Notes: a model not told the origin generated them from the sequence alone. Positions 1 to 7,760 are shown, counted from the stretch's first letter. The stretch: 26,459 bases of DNA from Candidatus Altarchaeota archaeon (GCA_016931955.1 JAFGDV010000044.1:1-26459); one strand, 5' to 3'. Translations and numbers: made by a program.

Positions 1-5
1 AACAA

Positions 6-25
6 CCACACCCTAAAGGGTGTGG
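6..25. repeat. perfect hairpin with TAAA loop, possible end of an IS200/IS605-type element
   Basis: Arms CCACACCC (6-13) and GGGTGTGG (18-25) pair perfectly around the loop TAAA, and GGTAT overlaps the end of the right arm. A second hairpin with the same 8-bp stem size, the same TAAA loop and the same trailing GGTAT lies at 103-122. The pair resembles the subterminal palindromes of IS200/IS605-type elements or their miniature derivatives. The window begins here, so anything further left is unseen, and no transposase or TnpB is visible. Confidence 0.5.
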
Positions 26-91
26 TATGTACTTACAAACACACTAAAATGTCAAAAACAAAGGAGGTGCAAGCGCAAGGTAACGGGGTAT

Positions 92-133
92 ACGCAATTC
101 CTCCGTGGACTAAAGTCCACGGTATCCTTGCGT
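92..133. repeat. two-part hairpin (TAAA loop), IS200/IS605-like right-end motif
   Basis: The inner stem CCGTGGAC (103-110) / GTCCACGG (115-122) closes on the loop TAAA. An outer stem ACGCAA (92-97) / TTGCGT (128-133) pairs around an internal loop of TTCCT (98-102) opposite TATCC (123-127). The order CGCAATTCCTCC, hairpin, then ..TCCTTGCG is, from general knowledge, like the right-end or omega-RNA scaffold of TnpB-bearing IS200/IS605 elements. With the hairpin at 6-25 it could delimit a short non-autonomous element. A simple rho-type or regulatory hairpin is the alternative. Confidence 0.5.
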
Positions 134-157
134 GTTTGTAATGATAGGGGAATATAT

Positions 158-358
158 GTGGCAAGATGGATGGGGATTGGCTTCTTTTTCATTGGAGCGT
201 ATTCTTTCCTCGTTGCAGGGTTAATCTACCTCAGAGGAATATCTGTTGAATGGTATATGAATCCCGGGATATTAATCTTTATCCTACTTCCAATACCAAG
301 GATGGCTCTTCGAAGATTTGAGAGAACGCAGCAGAGTAGTATGGACATAATCCATTGA
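158..358 (+). CDS. small two-helix membrane protein, function unknown
   Basis: The GTG at 158 is chosen because an AGGGG ribosome-binding sequence ends about seven bases upstream. It gives a 66-residue protein and avoids reading through the hairpin at 92-133, as the longer frame beginning at 20 would. Two hydrophobic stretches, roughly residues 6-24 and 34-46, predict two membrane helices, followed by a basic tail containing RRFER. No family is recognised. It stands alone, followed by a run of seven T that probably ends its transcript. It could be a spurious frame, but the membrane-like composition and start signal favour a real gene. Confidence 0.5.
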   Translation: MARWMGIGFFFIGAYSFLVAGLIYLRGISVEWYMNPGILIFILLPIPRMALRRFERTQQSSMDIIH

Positions 359-361
359 AGG

Positions 362-368
362 TTTTTTT
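362..368 (+). terminator. oligo-T terminator
   Basis: Seven consecutive T residues start four bases after the stop codon of the small membrane protein. Archaeal RNA polymerase commonly terminates on such U-rich tracts without a hairpin. Confidence 0.45.
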
Positions 369-428
369 AGCTCTTAAGGATTGGGGACAATATGTTATTA
401 GTGTCTTAGTTCTGATCTGAGGTATTCT

Positions 429-698
429 TTGAAAAAAACGTGCTGTAAGCCGAAAAAATGCGGCAACATGGATGGGTTTATAAGCAAGTGGGTGACAAAC
501 GCGGACAATACAACCTACCACATGGGCCCCGTTATCATCGGTCTATGGCAGAAATGCGACGGCAACAGAACCCTGGATGATTTAACGAAGCTGATGTCCG
601 AAGAAAACACAGAAAACGAGTACACTCCAACAATAATCAAAGGAATGCTCGACCTACTTGAAGCGAGGAAATTAATAACGTACACAAATCCTATATAA
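429..698 (+). CDS. PqqD-like small winged-helix protein
   Basis: This 89-residue protein resembles the PqqD family (RiPP recognition element fold). The hallmark region is GPVIIGLWQKCDGNRTLDDL near residues 35-54, matching the usual ..iW..cDG..T..ei.. pattern, with a C-terminal helix and wing ending LLEARKLITY. PqqD-type proteins bind leader peptides and present them to radical SAM or other maturases. The start is TTG at 429, supported by GAGGT five bases upstream. The N-terminus is unusual, with CC and a third Cys within the first twelve residues. No precursor peptide or dedicated maturase is visible beside it. The next gene follows after seven bases, so the two are probably co-transcribed. 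Confidence 0.72.
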   Translation: MKKTCCKPKKCGNMDGFISKWVTNADNTTYHMGPVIIGLWQKCDGNRTLDDLTKLMSEENTENEYTPTIIKGMLDLLEARKLITYTNPI

Positions 699-705
699 GT
701 ATAGA

Positions 706-963
706 ATGACCGAACTGCTGACCTCAGACAAGGACATAAGCTGGTATCTAGAGGAGATCATATCCCATGCGGAAGAGATCCGAGAACTCTATGATCAAGG
801 AGATAAGATCTATCGGGGAAAGGAAACCTGCCGAGCACATGCTAGGGTGGAAGCATACGATCTGATAGTGCTTACAGCTGAGGCATTCCAGCTTCCAGGG
901 ATAATAGAGCAAGTACCTGGAGAAATACTAGAGAGATTCAACCAGAAGAGGCTAAAACAGTAG
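706..963 (+). CDS. small helical protein, unknown, paired with PqqD-like gene
   Basis: The 85-residue product is acidic and predicted mostly alpha-helical, with no signal peptide or membrane helix. It contains one Cys (in KETCRAHARVEAYDL) and resembles no family I can name. It starts seven bases after the PqqD-like gene, so they probably form a two-gene operon and it may act with it. Its last 12 bases overlap the 3' end of the convergent nitroreductase gene. Intact length, the operon position and normal codon use support a real gene. Confidence 0.6.
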   Translation: MTELLTSDKDISWYLEEIISHAEEIRELYDQGDKIYRGKETCRAHARVEAYDLIVLTAEAFQLPGIIEQVPGEILERFNQKRLKQ

Positions 964-1446
964 CTCTTTGATGGGTTTCCTGTCGGAGGATCTCTTCTTC
1001 TCTACTGGATGGCCTAAGGCCACCACAGCCATGAGTTCGCAGGATTCTGGGGCATTCAGGATTCTTTTCACCGCATCTTTGTTCTTCAGGATTTCGCCAA
1101 GCCAGACCGCTCCCAGTTGACGGGAGTGAGCAGCTAAGAGCATGTTCTGTATGCATGCGCCTACAGCCAGCACATCCTTGGTTCGATCATAGCTTGCTGC
1201 TTTATCCAAGAAGACCGCAATACAAACAGGCGCACACTGGATGACTTCACCGTAGTGGGTCAGCTTGGATAGGCCCCCCTTCACCTTAGGATTCCTCACA
1301 ATAGAAAACCTCCAAGGCTGATTGTTTAATCCGGACGGAGCCCACCTACCAGCCTCCAGTATTTCCCTGACAGCTTCTTCAGCCACGTCCTCTGAGGTGA
1401 ACTCGCGAACGCTCCTCCTGCTCTTTATTAGGTCCAGCACGTCCAT
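952..1446 (-). CDS. nitroreductase-family flavoprotein
   Basis: A 164-residue member of the nitroreductase (NADH oxidase-like, FMN-dependent) superfamily. The N-terminus has the FMN phosphate-binding pattern (LIKSRRSVREFT, residues 6-17). It is followed by the substrate/flavin segment AGRWAPSGLNNQPW (about 32-45), and the C-terminal part has the family motif GAVWLGEI and a final ..ALGHPVEKKR. Such enzymes are homodimers that use NAD(P)H for two-electron reduction of varied substrates; the substrate here cannot be told. The gene is compact for the family, and its 3' end overlaps the convergent gene by 12 bases. It diverges from the large membrane protein gene at 1485. Confidence 0.88.
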   Translation of the reverse strand: MDVLDLIKSRRSVREFTSEDVAEEAVREILEAGRWAPSGLNNQPWRFSIVRNPKVKGGLSKLTHYGEVIQCAPVCIAVFLDKAASYDRTKDVLAVGACIQNMLLAAHSRQLGAVWLGEILKNKDAVKRILNAPESCELMAVVALGHPVEKKRSSDRKPIKELLF

Positions 1447-1470
1447 CCCAGATAAGATTTAGACAGAACC

Positions 1471-1480
1471 ACATAAATAT
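1471..1480 (-). promoter_or_regulatory. possible TATA box of the nitroreductase gene
   Basis: On the minus strand this reads ATATTTATGT, an A/T-rich box centred about 29 bases ahead of the nitroreductase ATG. That is the spacing expected of an archaeal promoter making a leaderless transcript. The 38-base divergent gap must also serve the plus-strand gene at 1485, whose box I cannot identify. Confidence 0.35.
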
Positions 1481-1484
1481 TTCT

Positions 1485-3641
1485 ATGAGGAAAAACCCGA
1501 CGATACCGCTGCTGCTGATAGGCTTCGTCTCAGTCATAGGGCAGACCCTCCTCATGAGGGAGTTCATAGTAGTCTTCCAAGGAAATGAACTAACCCTCGG
1601 CTTAATACTTGGAAACTGGCTTCTACTGACGGCCATCGGAAGCTACATGGGGGGTATTTTGTCGGAGAAATACGATTTAAAAGAGAGGGACTTCGCAGTT
1701 TTGCAAGTAATCGCCGCCATCATCCTACCGGCTCAGATATTCCTCACCAGGGTCACAAGAAACCTCTTAGGCGTAGGCCAGGGCGAACTCCTCGGATTAG
1801 GGCAGATCCTCGGCTCAACATTCCTGATACTGGCACCCATTTGCATAATACTCGGCTTCCAGTTCTCCCTCGGCTGCAGGATCTACTCCAGAGAAAAAAA
1901 TGTGGAGAACATAGGCAAAGTCTACGTCCTAGAGTCAGCAGGTTCCTTGATCGGGGGGGTATTGTTCAGCTACCTGCTAGTAGGATACTTGAGCGCATTC
2001 CAGACCGCTTTCCTGGTGGCGATTCTGGCTTTGACTGCAGCTCACCAATTGCTCGAGAAAACAGAGAGATGGAGGCTGGGAGTCTACCTTTTCCTAGTCA
2101 CCTTGCTGCTTTGCTTCATGAACGCCTCCAGCCTGGAAAAACTATCCCACAACCTGCAATGGGGCGCCGACTTCATAAGCTCGGAAGACTCAATCTACGG
2201 CAACATAGCAGTACTGGAACGAAGTGGACAATACTCTGTCTACGAAAACGGTCTACTGCTTTACTCTACCGGAGACATAGAAAAAAATGAAGAAATCCAT
2301 TTCACGATGCTCGAGCATCCGAGCCCAGAGAAGGTCCTGTTGGTGGGTGGAGGCGCCGGGGGCGCATTAAAGGAGATACTAAAGCATCCCATAGAAGAGG
2401 TAGTTTACGTTGAACTGGATTCAATGATCCTTGAGGTTTCGAGGAAGTATATACCAGAGAAAGATCTCACTGCCTTGGATGATCCTCGAGTTATGGAGGT
2501 CATGGGTGATGGCAGGTTGCTCATCAAAGAAAGCAAAAACGTTTATGACGTGGTCATAGTGAGCCTCCCAGAGCCAAGCACCGCCCAGTTGAACAGGTTC
2601 TATACCCAAGAATTCTTCCAGGAGGTGGAGAGCATATTGAGCGATGATGGGATAGTGTCCATAACAATCCCCTCATCTGAAAGCTATGTTGGGAGGGAGG
2701 AGGGGATCCTTGGTGGAAGCATATACAAGACAATAAATACTGTTTTCCCGGAGGTGATCATTATCCCCGGGGAGAGAAGCATCATCCTCGCCTCAAAGGA
2801 TATTGGGGTGCTGACCTATGATCCAAGGACATTAAACAATAGAATGGAAGATAGGGGTGTTAAGACTGTCTTCCTCCATGAGCCCTACATAGGATACACG
2901 CTTTCAAGCGACCGGATAAACCACACCCTAAGTTCAATTAGTGATGATTCAAACAACGTAAACACGGACCTCAGACCAGTAGGCTACTACTATTACATGC
3001 TCCTCTGGAGTTCATTAACCGATGAAACGCCCATAACCTATGGGTGGGCTCTGATTACTGCATCCGCCATTATTCTTCTGATCCTTCTAAGGCACTCAAG
3101 GAGTCCAGTTATTCCACTAGCAACCCTCGTCGTAGGGCTTATAGGGATGACCCATGAAGTAATAATGCTCTTAGCATATCAGGCGTTGTACGGTTACGTC
3201 TATCATAAGATAGCCCTCATAATAGCTGCTTTTATGGGCGGCTTAGCCGTCGGGGCATTCTCCATGAACCAGATGACAGACAGGGTAAACAAAAGACTGT
3301 TTGCTGGGATACTGTTTTCAATGACCGCATACACGCTGCTACTGCCCACGATTCTGAAAGCGGCTGCTGTGTTTCCATCCGATTTTCTGTTCTCCCTGCT
3401 CGCAGCCGCCTCAGGTTTCCTTGTCGGCTTAGGATTCCCGTTAGCGAGTAAACTCTACCACCTAGAGGATAAAGGGATAACGGAGACTGCTGGAACAATC
3501 TATGCTTCAGACCTCTTTGGAGCATTCATGGGCACGATTCTCTCAAGCGCAATCCTGATACCGCTGATGGGGATAACGAACGTATGCATCTTATTGGCTG
3601 CTCTTAGTTTCATAGCTCTTACGATGGTCCTTATCGGGTGA
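1485..3641 (+). CDS. MFS-like membrane protein with inserted aminopropyltransferase-like domain
   Basis: The 718-residue protein has three parts. About seven membrane helices cover residues 1-215, a soluble spermidine-synthase-like Rossmann domain covers about 235-440, and about seven more helices run from about 510 to the end. Its Rossmann domain shows VLLVGGGAGGALKEI, then VVYVELD, then DPRVMEVMGDGRLLI. The catalytic DS/TDP motif of true polyamine synthases is replaced by VSLPEPSTAQLNRFY, so the key Asp is absent and ordinary aminopropyl transfer is unlikely. Helix segments GFVSVIGQTLLMREF and GLIGMTHEVIMLLAY look like paired MFS halves. Proteins of this make-up occur in bacteria and archaea with unsettled function. 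The gene overlaps the convergent regulator gene by 11 bases. Confidence 0.85.
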   Translation: MRKNPTIPLLLIGFVSVIGQTLLMREFIVVFQGNELTLGLILGNWLLLTAIGSYMGGILSEKYDLKERDFAVLQVIAAIILPAQIFLTRVTRNLLGVGQGELLGLGQILGSTFLILAPICIILGFQFSLGCRIYSREKNVENIGKVYVLESAGSLIGGVLFSYLLVGYLSAFQTAFLVAILALTAAHQLLEKTERWRLGVYLFLVTLLLCFMNASSLEKLSHNLQWGADFISSEDSIYGNIAVLERSGQYSVYENGLLLYSTGDIEKNEEIHFTMLEHPSPEKVLLVGGGAGGALKEILKHPIEEVVYVELDSMILEVSRKYIPEKDLTALDDPRVMEVMGDGRLLIKESKNVYDVVIVSLPEPSTAQLNRFYTQEFFQEVESILSDDGIVSITIPSSESYVGREEGILGGSIYKTINTVFPEVIIIPGERSIILASKDIGVLTYDPRTLNNRMEDRGVKTVFLHEPYIGYTLSSDRINHTLSSISDDSNNVNTDLRPVGYYYYMLLWSSLTDETPITYGWALITASAIILLILLRHSRSPVIPLATLVVGLIGMTHEVIMLLAYQALYGYVYHKIALIIAAFMGGLAVGAFSMNQMTDRVNKRLFAGILFSMTAYTLLLPTILKAAAVFPSDFLFSLLAAASGFLVGLGFPLASKLYHLEDKGITETAGTIYASDLFGAFMGTILSSAILIPLMGITNVCILLAALSFIALTMVLIG

Positions 3642-4980
3642 ACTTTATAGGCTTCGTTCCAATCTTCCGGATCAATCCATCATCGACCATCCTACCCAAC
3701 GTGTTCCTCAGATGGTACTCTGAGATGCTGAACTCATTTTTCAGCTGGGACACTGTCTTCGGTTCTCTCATCTCCTTCAACAATGCGTTTTCTATATAGG
3801 CCTTAGACAGCTTCTTCAGGATTGGTATCCTAATTCCAGACCTCTTCTCCAGTATCCGAAGGCGGCCTATGAGGGCCTGCCAACGGAAATTCGGATCCCT
3901 CTGCTGTTTCACGTATTCCAAAAAAAGCATGTCCCAGCAAAGCTTCTCTTCCTTGAGTATCTTCTCACAATCCACGATAACGCAGGGCTCACTTGAAAGA
4001 GACTTGGACAGAAAGGTATTCTCAGGCGAATAATAGTAGGTCGTCTTTTCTTCTCTTGATTTGGATTCACCCACGGATTCCATGATCTGTGACTGAATGT
4101 TCAGCCAGGGATCAACGACGTCAAAGTGCAGAGCCAGCTCGTCTACGCTAAACAGATCCATCCTGTGATCGTTTTTTACATAAAACTCACAGACCTTAGA
4201 TAGCATCTCTTCACCTTCAGCGCACTTTAGAGAATGGATGAATATCTCCTCAATCATCAGTTCCTTTGGGGGTACATAGTAGTAGGAGAACTCCGATGAA
4301 TAATCCACATCAAACTCATTAAACCTTGAAAATGCAGTCAATGAACCATTAACTGAATTCTTCGTCTTCAGCAGCTTTCCCTCAGGCGAAGACCATACCT
4401 GAAAAGTCTTGGACATACTCTCAGACAAGTCTTTAATAGTCTTTAAAAATCCTATGAGGCTCCATCTGCCCTCTTTTAACCTGAAAAGCCCATGTTTCTG
4501 GTCCACTAAAGGCCTCAGCTCTTTGAGGTACTTGTAGACGGATGGGGGGGATATATGGCATTCCACGGCAATCTGGTCTATGCTCCGCCAGTCAAGAAGG
4601 GACTGCAATACCAACAACCGTTCTCCGACAATTGACTCAAGACTAAAATCCTCATGAAGCAAGTGGTGAAGATAATCAGCAATGTCGTTCTCCTTCAATT
4701 TAACAGTATTATTCTCCCCCCCTACAAGGGAAAACTCCTTCAGCTTTCTTATCGATAGGTATATTGAAACCCTTGAACGCTGTGTTTCCTCCCTCAACTC
4801 CTTCAGGCTTTTTCCTCCTTTCACCAAAAGCCTCTGGAGGATAAGGACATCAGTATTATTAAGGATCAGACTCTTAGGCTTCTCGTATTCTTTCGGCTTC
4901 TCATCCCTTTCCCTCCTCTTCTCGACAGCTTCCTTAAGTATGCTCCAGTCACTCAAAGATTCCATCTTACTCAAGCTCAC
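3631..4980 (-). CDS. multi-winged-helix DNA-binding protein, last gene of the Tat/AmmeMemo unit
   Basis: This 449-residue soluble protein has three winged-helix-like segments. They lie at about residues 42-95 (..LKELREETQRSRVSIYLSIRKL..), 118-170 (..IDQIAVECHISPPSVYKYLKEL..) and 395-449 (..VSQLKNEFSISEYHLRNTL..). The middle, about 180-390, is not recognisable and may sense a ligand or partner. A basic, charged N-terminus (KRRERDEKPKEYEKPK) precedes the first one. The start GTG at 4980 lies seven bases after the Memo-AMMECR1 stop; an ATG at 4965 is an alternative. Position and strand make it the last gene of the operon starting with tatA at 8613. It is probably a transcription regulator, target unknown. 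Confidence 0.7.
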   Translation of the reverse strand: MSLSKMESLSDWSILKEAVEKRRERDEKPKEYEKPKSLILNNTDVLILQRLLVKGGKSLKELREETQRSRVSIYLSIRKLKEFSLVGGENNTVKLKENDIADYLHHLLHEDFSLESIVGERLLVLQSLLDWRSIDQIAVECHISPPSVYKYLKELRPLVDQKHGLFRLKEGRWSLIGFLKTIKDLSESMSKTFQVWSSPEGKLLKTKNSVNGSLTAFSRFNEFDVDYSSEFSYYYVPPKELMIEEIFIHSLKCAEGEEMLSKVCEFYVKNDHRMDLFSVDELALHFDVVDPWLNIQSQIMESVGESKSREEKTTYYYSPENTFLSKSLSSEPCVIVDCEKILKEEKLCWDMLFLEYVKQQRDPNFRWQALIGRLRILEKRSGIRIPILKKLSKAYIENALLKEMREPKTVSQLKNEFSISEYHLRNTLGRMVDDGLIRKIGTKPIKFTR

Positions 4981-4987
4981 AAAGCCA

Positions 4988-6481
4988 TTATCTGAAATCG
5001 CTCTCTTTAAATGCGATAACCTTGTATCTGTAGATCTTCACATCAGGCTTCCTCCAGCAGTCGCTTGGAAGAAAGGCCTTATTACAGAGGCTGGACAGAA
5101 AATCCTCCTTTTCAGGAATCTGCTCCCAGACCTGTGGGAGATAGGTTGCACCCCTGCCTTTGTAGTCCAAGATTATACCGTCAACACCTGGTTGAATCCT
5201 CTCAAGATATTCCTCAGGTGAATCGGCGGTTATCAATTCAGGTAACGTGAGAACTGAGACCTCTATTTCTATATCGTCGAGTTCATTAGCAGTCACCGGC
5301 GAGAACCGAGGATCATTGAATGCCGCGTTTATGGCGTTATCCCTCACGTCCAAGTACAGCGGCTGGATGGGCTCAAGGTGACCGATGCAACCCCTAAGCT
5401 GGCCGTTCTTCTCCAGGGTTACGAAGACGCCCTTTTTTTCCCTCAACTTGGGGTCGTCTGTCTTCGGCTCAAATTTCTTCCCCTCCCCAACATAGAGCTC
5501 TACTGTATCCCTAGCCACCTCTAATAGATACTTTTTTTGTTTTTCACTCAATTCTTCTCCAGGTTTTTCTTCGCCTGAGTAGAAGGCTATTGAAGCATAT
5601 CCTACAACGCCGGATCTGTCACCTGTCACATCACCGGAGTTCATATACTTCAGCAACTTAGTAGACCAGTTAAGCTTCTCCGCGATCTCCATCGTCACGA
5701 GAACGGGAAAGTAACCACACATCTCACACCCCTCAGCCTTAGCATCATCTAAGGCCACGATGGATTCAACGCAGTAATTATCCAACGTTAAGGCTTCGTT
5801 GTAGGGGTGATAATGTGATAAGTCCGTGCTTGCAACGATAAGAGTTCTCTCATCCAAGTGTTTTATGATCAGATCAGAGAATTCATCGATTTCATCCCGA
5901 GACATTCTACCCACTATTACTGGAACAATCTCAAATTCCTTCAGGGAATACTGCAGAAAAGGTATCTCTATCTCGGCAGAATGCTCTTTAGAGTGTGCAT
6001 CCGGTATCGTCGAAATCAGCTTGGATTCCTCCCTGAGTTTCTTCGCCAAGGAGGATATCTTGACCTCCCCAAGGGGGGTCTTATAGTGGGTGTAATTGGA
6101 TATAGACACACCATCCAACGGATAATGATGTGACGGCGCAAGTATGATGACTGTGTCATAATCCCCGCCTTCGATCTGTTTGAAGGCGTGGGCTGCTACC
6201 TGGCCAGAATATGCGTAGCCCGCATGGGGGACAACAAGCGCCTTTATCCTCCCAAGCTCCTGCTTCTCGGCCTTAGAGAAGAAGCCCTCTAACTGCCTTG
6301 AAAGCGCATCCTTTGATTCGGGATACCAGCTGCCAGCTATCACAGACTCGCGAACGTATTTTTTTTCAGAGGTCATGTTGCCACCCCCCTCCTCTGGCAG
6401 AGTAGTGCACCCAACCAGGAATATTAAAGATATGGCATAGAACAATAAAATACAATCCCTTATTCTAACCCCAGAATCCAT
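4988..6481 (-). CDS. lipoprotein Memo-AMMECR1 fusion (AmmeMemoRadiSam system)
   Basis: A 497-residue fusion of a Memo domain (about 43-305) and an AMMECR1 domain (about 315-495). Memo is related to metal-dependent extradiol dioxygenases and keeps its putative ligands: His86 in VVPHAGYAYSG, His118/119 in APSHHYPLDG, and a Cys in CEMCGYFPV. AMMECR1 keeps its signature LRGCIGHLEP (about 362-371). Neither domain has an established reaction. Ahead of Memo is a signal peptide with hydrophobic core and lipobox LVGC (Cys25), then the linker TTLPEEGGGN, so the protein is probably membrane-anchored outside the cell. The start ATG at 6481 is preferred for its GGAAGGT ribosome-binding sequence and good signal peptide; 6514 is a longer alternative. 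It overlaps the radical SAM gene by 17 bases. Confidence 0.9.
   Translation of the reverse strand: MDSGVRIRDCILLFYAISLIFLVGCTTLPEEGGGNMTSEKKYVRESVIAGSWYPESKDALSRQLEGFFSKAEKQELGRIKALVVPHAGYAYSGQVAAHAFKQIEGGDYDTVIILAPSHHYPLDGVSISNYTHYKTPLGEVKISSLAKKLREESKLISTIPDAHSKEHSAEIEIPFLQYSLKEFEIVPVIVGRMSRDEIDEFSDLIIKHLDERTLIVASTDLSHYHPYNEALTLDNYCVESIVALDDAKAEGCEMCGYFPVLVTMEIAEKLNWSTKLLKYMNSGDVTGDRSGVVGYASIAFYSGEEKPGEELSEKQKKYLLEVARDTVELYVGEGKKFEPKTDDPKLREKKGVFVTLEKNGQLRGCIGHLEPIQPLYLDVRDNAINAAFNDPRFSPVTANELDDIEIEVSVLTLPELITADSPEEYLERIQPGVDGIILDYKGRGATYLPQVWEQIPEKEDFLSSLCNKAFLPSDCWRKPDVKIYRYKVIAFKESDFR
6374..6394 (-). promoter_or_regulatory. strong internal ribosome-binding site and ATG inside the Memo-AMMECR1 gene
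   Basis: On the minus strand GAGGAGGGGGGTGG (6394-6381) precedes an in-frame ATG at 6376 by a few bases. Starting there would give a 462-residue Memo-AMMECR1 without signal peptide or lipobox. The G-rich stretch also encodes the EEGGG linker, so the match may be a by-product of codon content. Confidence 0.35.
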
Positions 6482-7598
6482 GAATACCTTCCCCGCAATT
6501 TTTACATCTTCCATCTTCTATCCTGTTTTCTACTACATAGAAGCCCTGCCTCTCAATCAATAAGTTCTTACACGAAGGACAATAGGTGCTCTCAAAGCCC
6601 AATCCAGGGAGGTTGCCGACATAGACGTATCTTAAGCCCGAATCTAAAGCCATATTCCTCGCGGTCTTGAGGGTCTCTGCGGGGGTGGGAGCTAGATTGC
6701 TGAGCTTGTAGGCAGGCCTGAACCTCAGGAAATGCACTGGGTGATTAACTCCGATGTTGTCTACGACCCAGTCCACGAAGGCCTTTATCTGCTCGTAATC
6801 GTCGCTCCACCCCGGTATCACCAGGTATGTGAGCTCGAACCACTTATTTTCCTCCTTCAGGACAATGATCGAGTCAAGGATAGGCTGCAGACTCCCCTCA
6901 GTGAGGCTCCTGTAGACCCTATTAGAGAAACCCTTCAGGTTCACATTACCTGCGTCAAGAAACCTGCAGAGCCCCTTCAGGGGTTCTGGATTAATATACC
7001 CGCAGCTGACTATCACGTTCTTTATGCCTTCCTCCTTGGCGAGCTTCGCCGTATCGAGCATGTATTCATAGAATACTGTCGGCTCAGTATAGGTATAAGC
7101 TATTGACCTGGCATTGTATCTCTTCGCGTAAGCAACCACATCCTCCGGCGACAGGTCAAGGTTCTGGGTTTCATCAGGCTTCGCCTGGGATATCTGCCAG
7201 TTCTGACAGTACTTGCACCGCAGACAGCAGCCTGCCGTCGCGATTGAAAAAGCATTTGTTGAAGGCAAGAAATGAAATAACGGTTTTTTCTCTATTGGGT
7301 CCAGATGAGCAGCACAAGGGTTCCCGTAGCCGAGAGTATATAGTTTTCCACCCTTGTTCATCCTTACGCCGCATAAACCCCTCCCGTTATCAGCTATAAC
7401 GCATCTATTAGGGCATAAAGCACATCTCACAATGTTATCGCCCAAGCCTTCATAGAAAAGAGCCTCCCTGAGGGAAACCTCGGGCAGTGCAGTACTCGCC
7501 TGCTTCAATAGATAGTCTGCGGCAATAACCGACACACCTAATCCAGCCCCCACTACGGCAGCCTTCTTGATGAATTCTCTTCGGGTTATACCCTCCAT
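6465..7598 (-). CDS. AmmeMemoRadiSam radical SAM enzyme with twin-arginine signal
   Basis: A 377-residue radical SAM protein of the family that co-occurs with AMMECR1 and Memo. The SAM/4Fe-4S motif is Cys124, Cys128 and Cys131 (CCLRCKYC), followed by QNWQIS as usual in this family. An N-terminal Cys cluster (C59, C62, C66, C76) and a C-terminal zinc-ribbon-like pair (C340/C343 and C365/C368) may hold more metal. The N-terminus ITRREFIKKAAVVGAG is a textbook Tat signal: twin Arg, Phe, Lys, then a hydrophobic core to about residue 30. The tat genes lie immediately upstream, three bases away. Its reaction is unknown. An exported radical SAM enzyme would need SAM and electrons outside, which is odd; a folded-cofactor reason for Tat use fits. 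Confidence 0.9.
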   Translation of the reverse strand: MEGITRREFIKKAAVVGAGLGVSVIAADYLLKQASTALPEVSLREALFYEGLGDNIVRCALCPNRCVIADNGRGLCGVRMNKGGKLYTLGYGNPCAAHLDPIEKKPLFHFLPSTNAFSIATAGCCLRCKYCQNWQISQAKPDETQNLDLSPEDVVAYAKRYNARSIAYTYTEPTVFYEYMLDTAKLAKEEGIKNVIVSCGYINPEPLKGLCRFLDAGNVNLKGFSNRVYRSLTEGSLQPILDSIIVLKEENKWFELTYLVIPGWSDDYEQIKAFVDWVVDNIGVNHPVHFLRFRPAYKLSNLAPTPAETLKTARNMALDSGLRYVYVGNLPGLGFESTYCPSCKNLLIERQGFYVVENRIEDGRCKNCGEGIHGFWG

Positions 7599-7601
7599 TC
7601 T

Positions 7602-7760
7602 CTAACCTGCCAGATCATCATCCTCTAAAAGGTCGTCTACTGCTTTCTTGAATTCATTGACGGCTTCCGCAAGAGACCTCGCCAATTCCGGCAATTTCTC
7701 CGGACCGAATAGGATTACGGCCATGATAAATATCAAAAGCAGCTCTAGTGTTCCTATCAT
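7602..7760 (-). CDS. tatA: second TatA-type translocase subunit (52 aa)
   Basis: The short protein begins MIGTLELLLIFIMAVILFG and continues PEKLPELARSLAEAVNEF. That is one membrane helix, the FG-P hinge and an amphipathic helix, the standard TatA/TatB layout. Its C-terminal tail is short and acidic (EDDD). The ATG overlaps the tatC stop in an ATGA quartet, implying translational coupling, and the radical SAM gene begins three bases after its stop. It differs from the first TatA (8461-8613), whose tail is basic, so the two may share roles as TatA and TatB do in bacteria; that is inference. Confidence 0.88.
   Translation of the reverse strand: MIGTLELLLIFIMAVILFGPEKLPELARSLAEAVNEFKKAVDDLLEDDDLAG

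Noticed and set aside
20-157. Longer N-terminal extension of the first small membrane protein
   Set aside because: It runs through the TAAA hairpin region and has no ribosome-binding sequence; the GTG at 158 has one.
1485-3641. True spermidine synthase activity
   Set aside because: The catalytic Asp motif is absent (SLPEP in its place).
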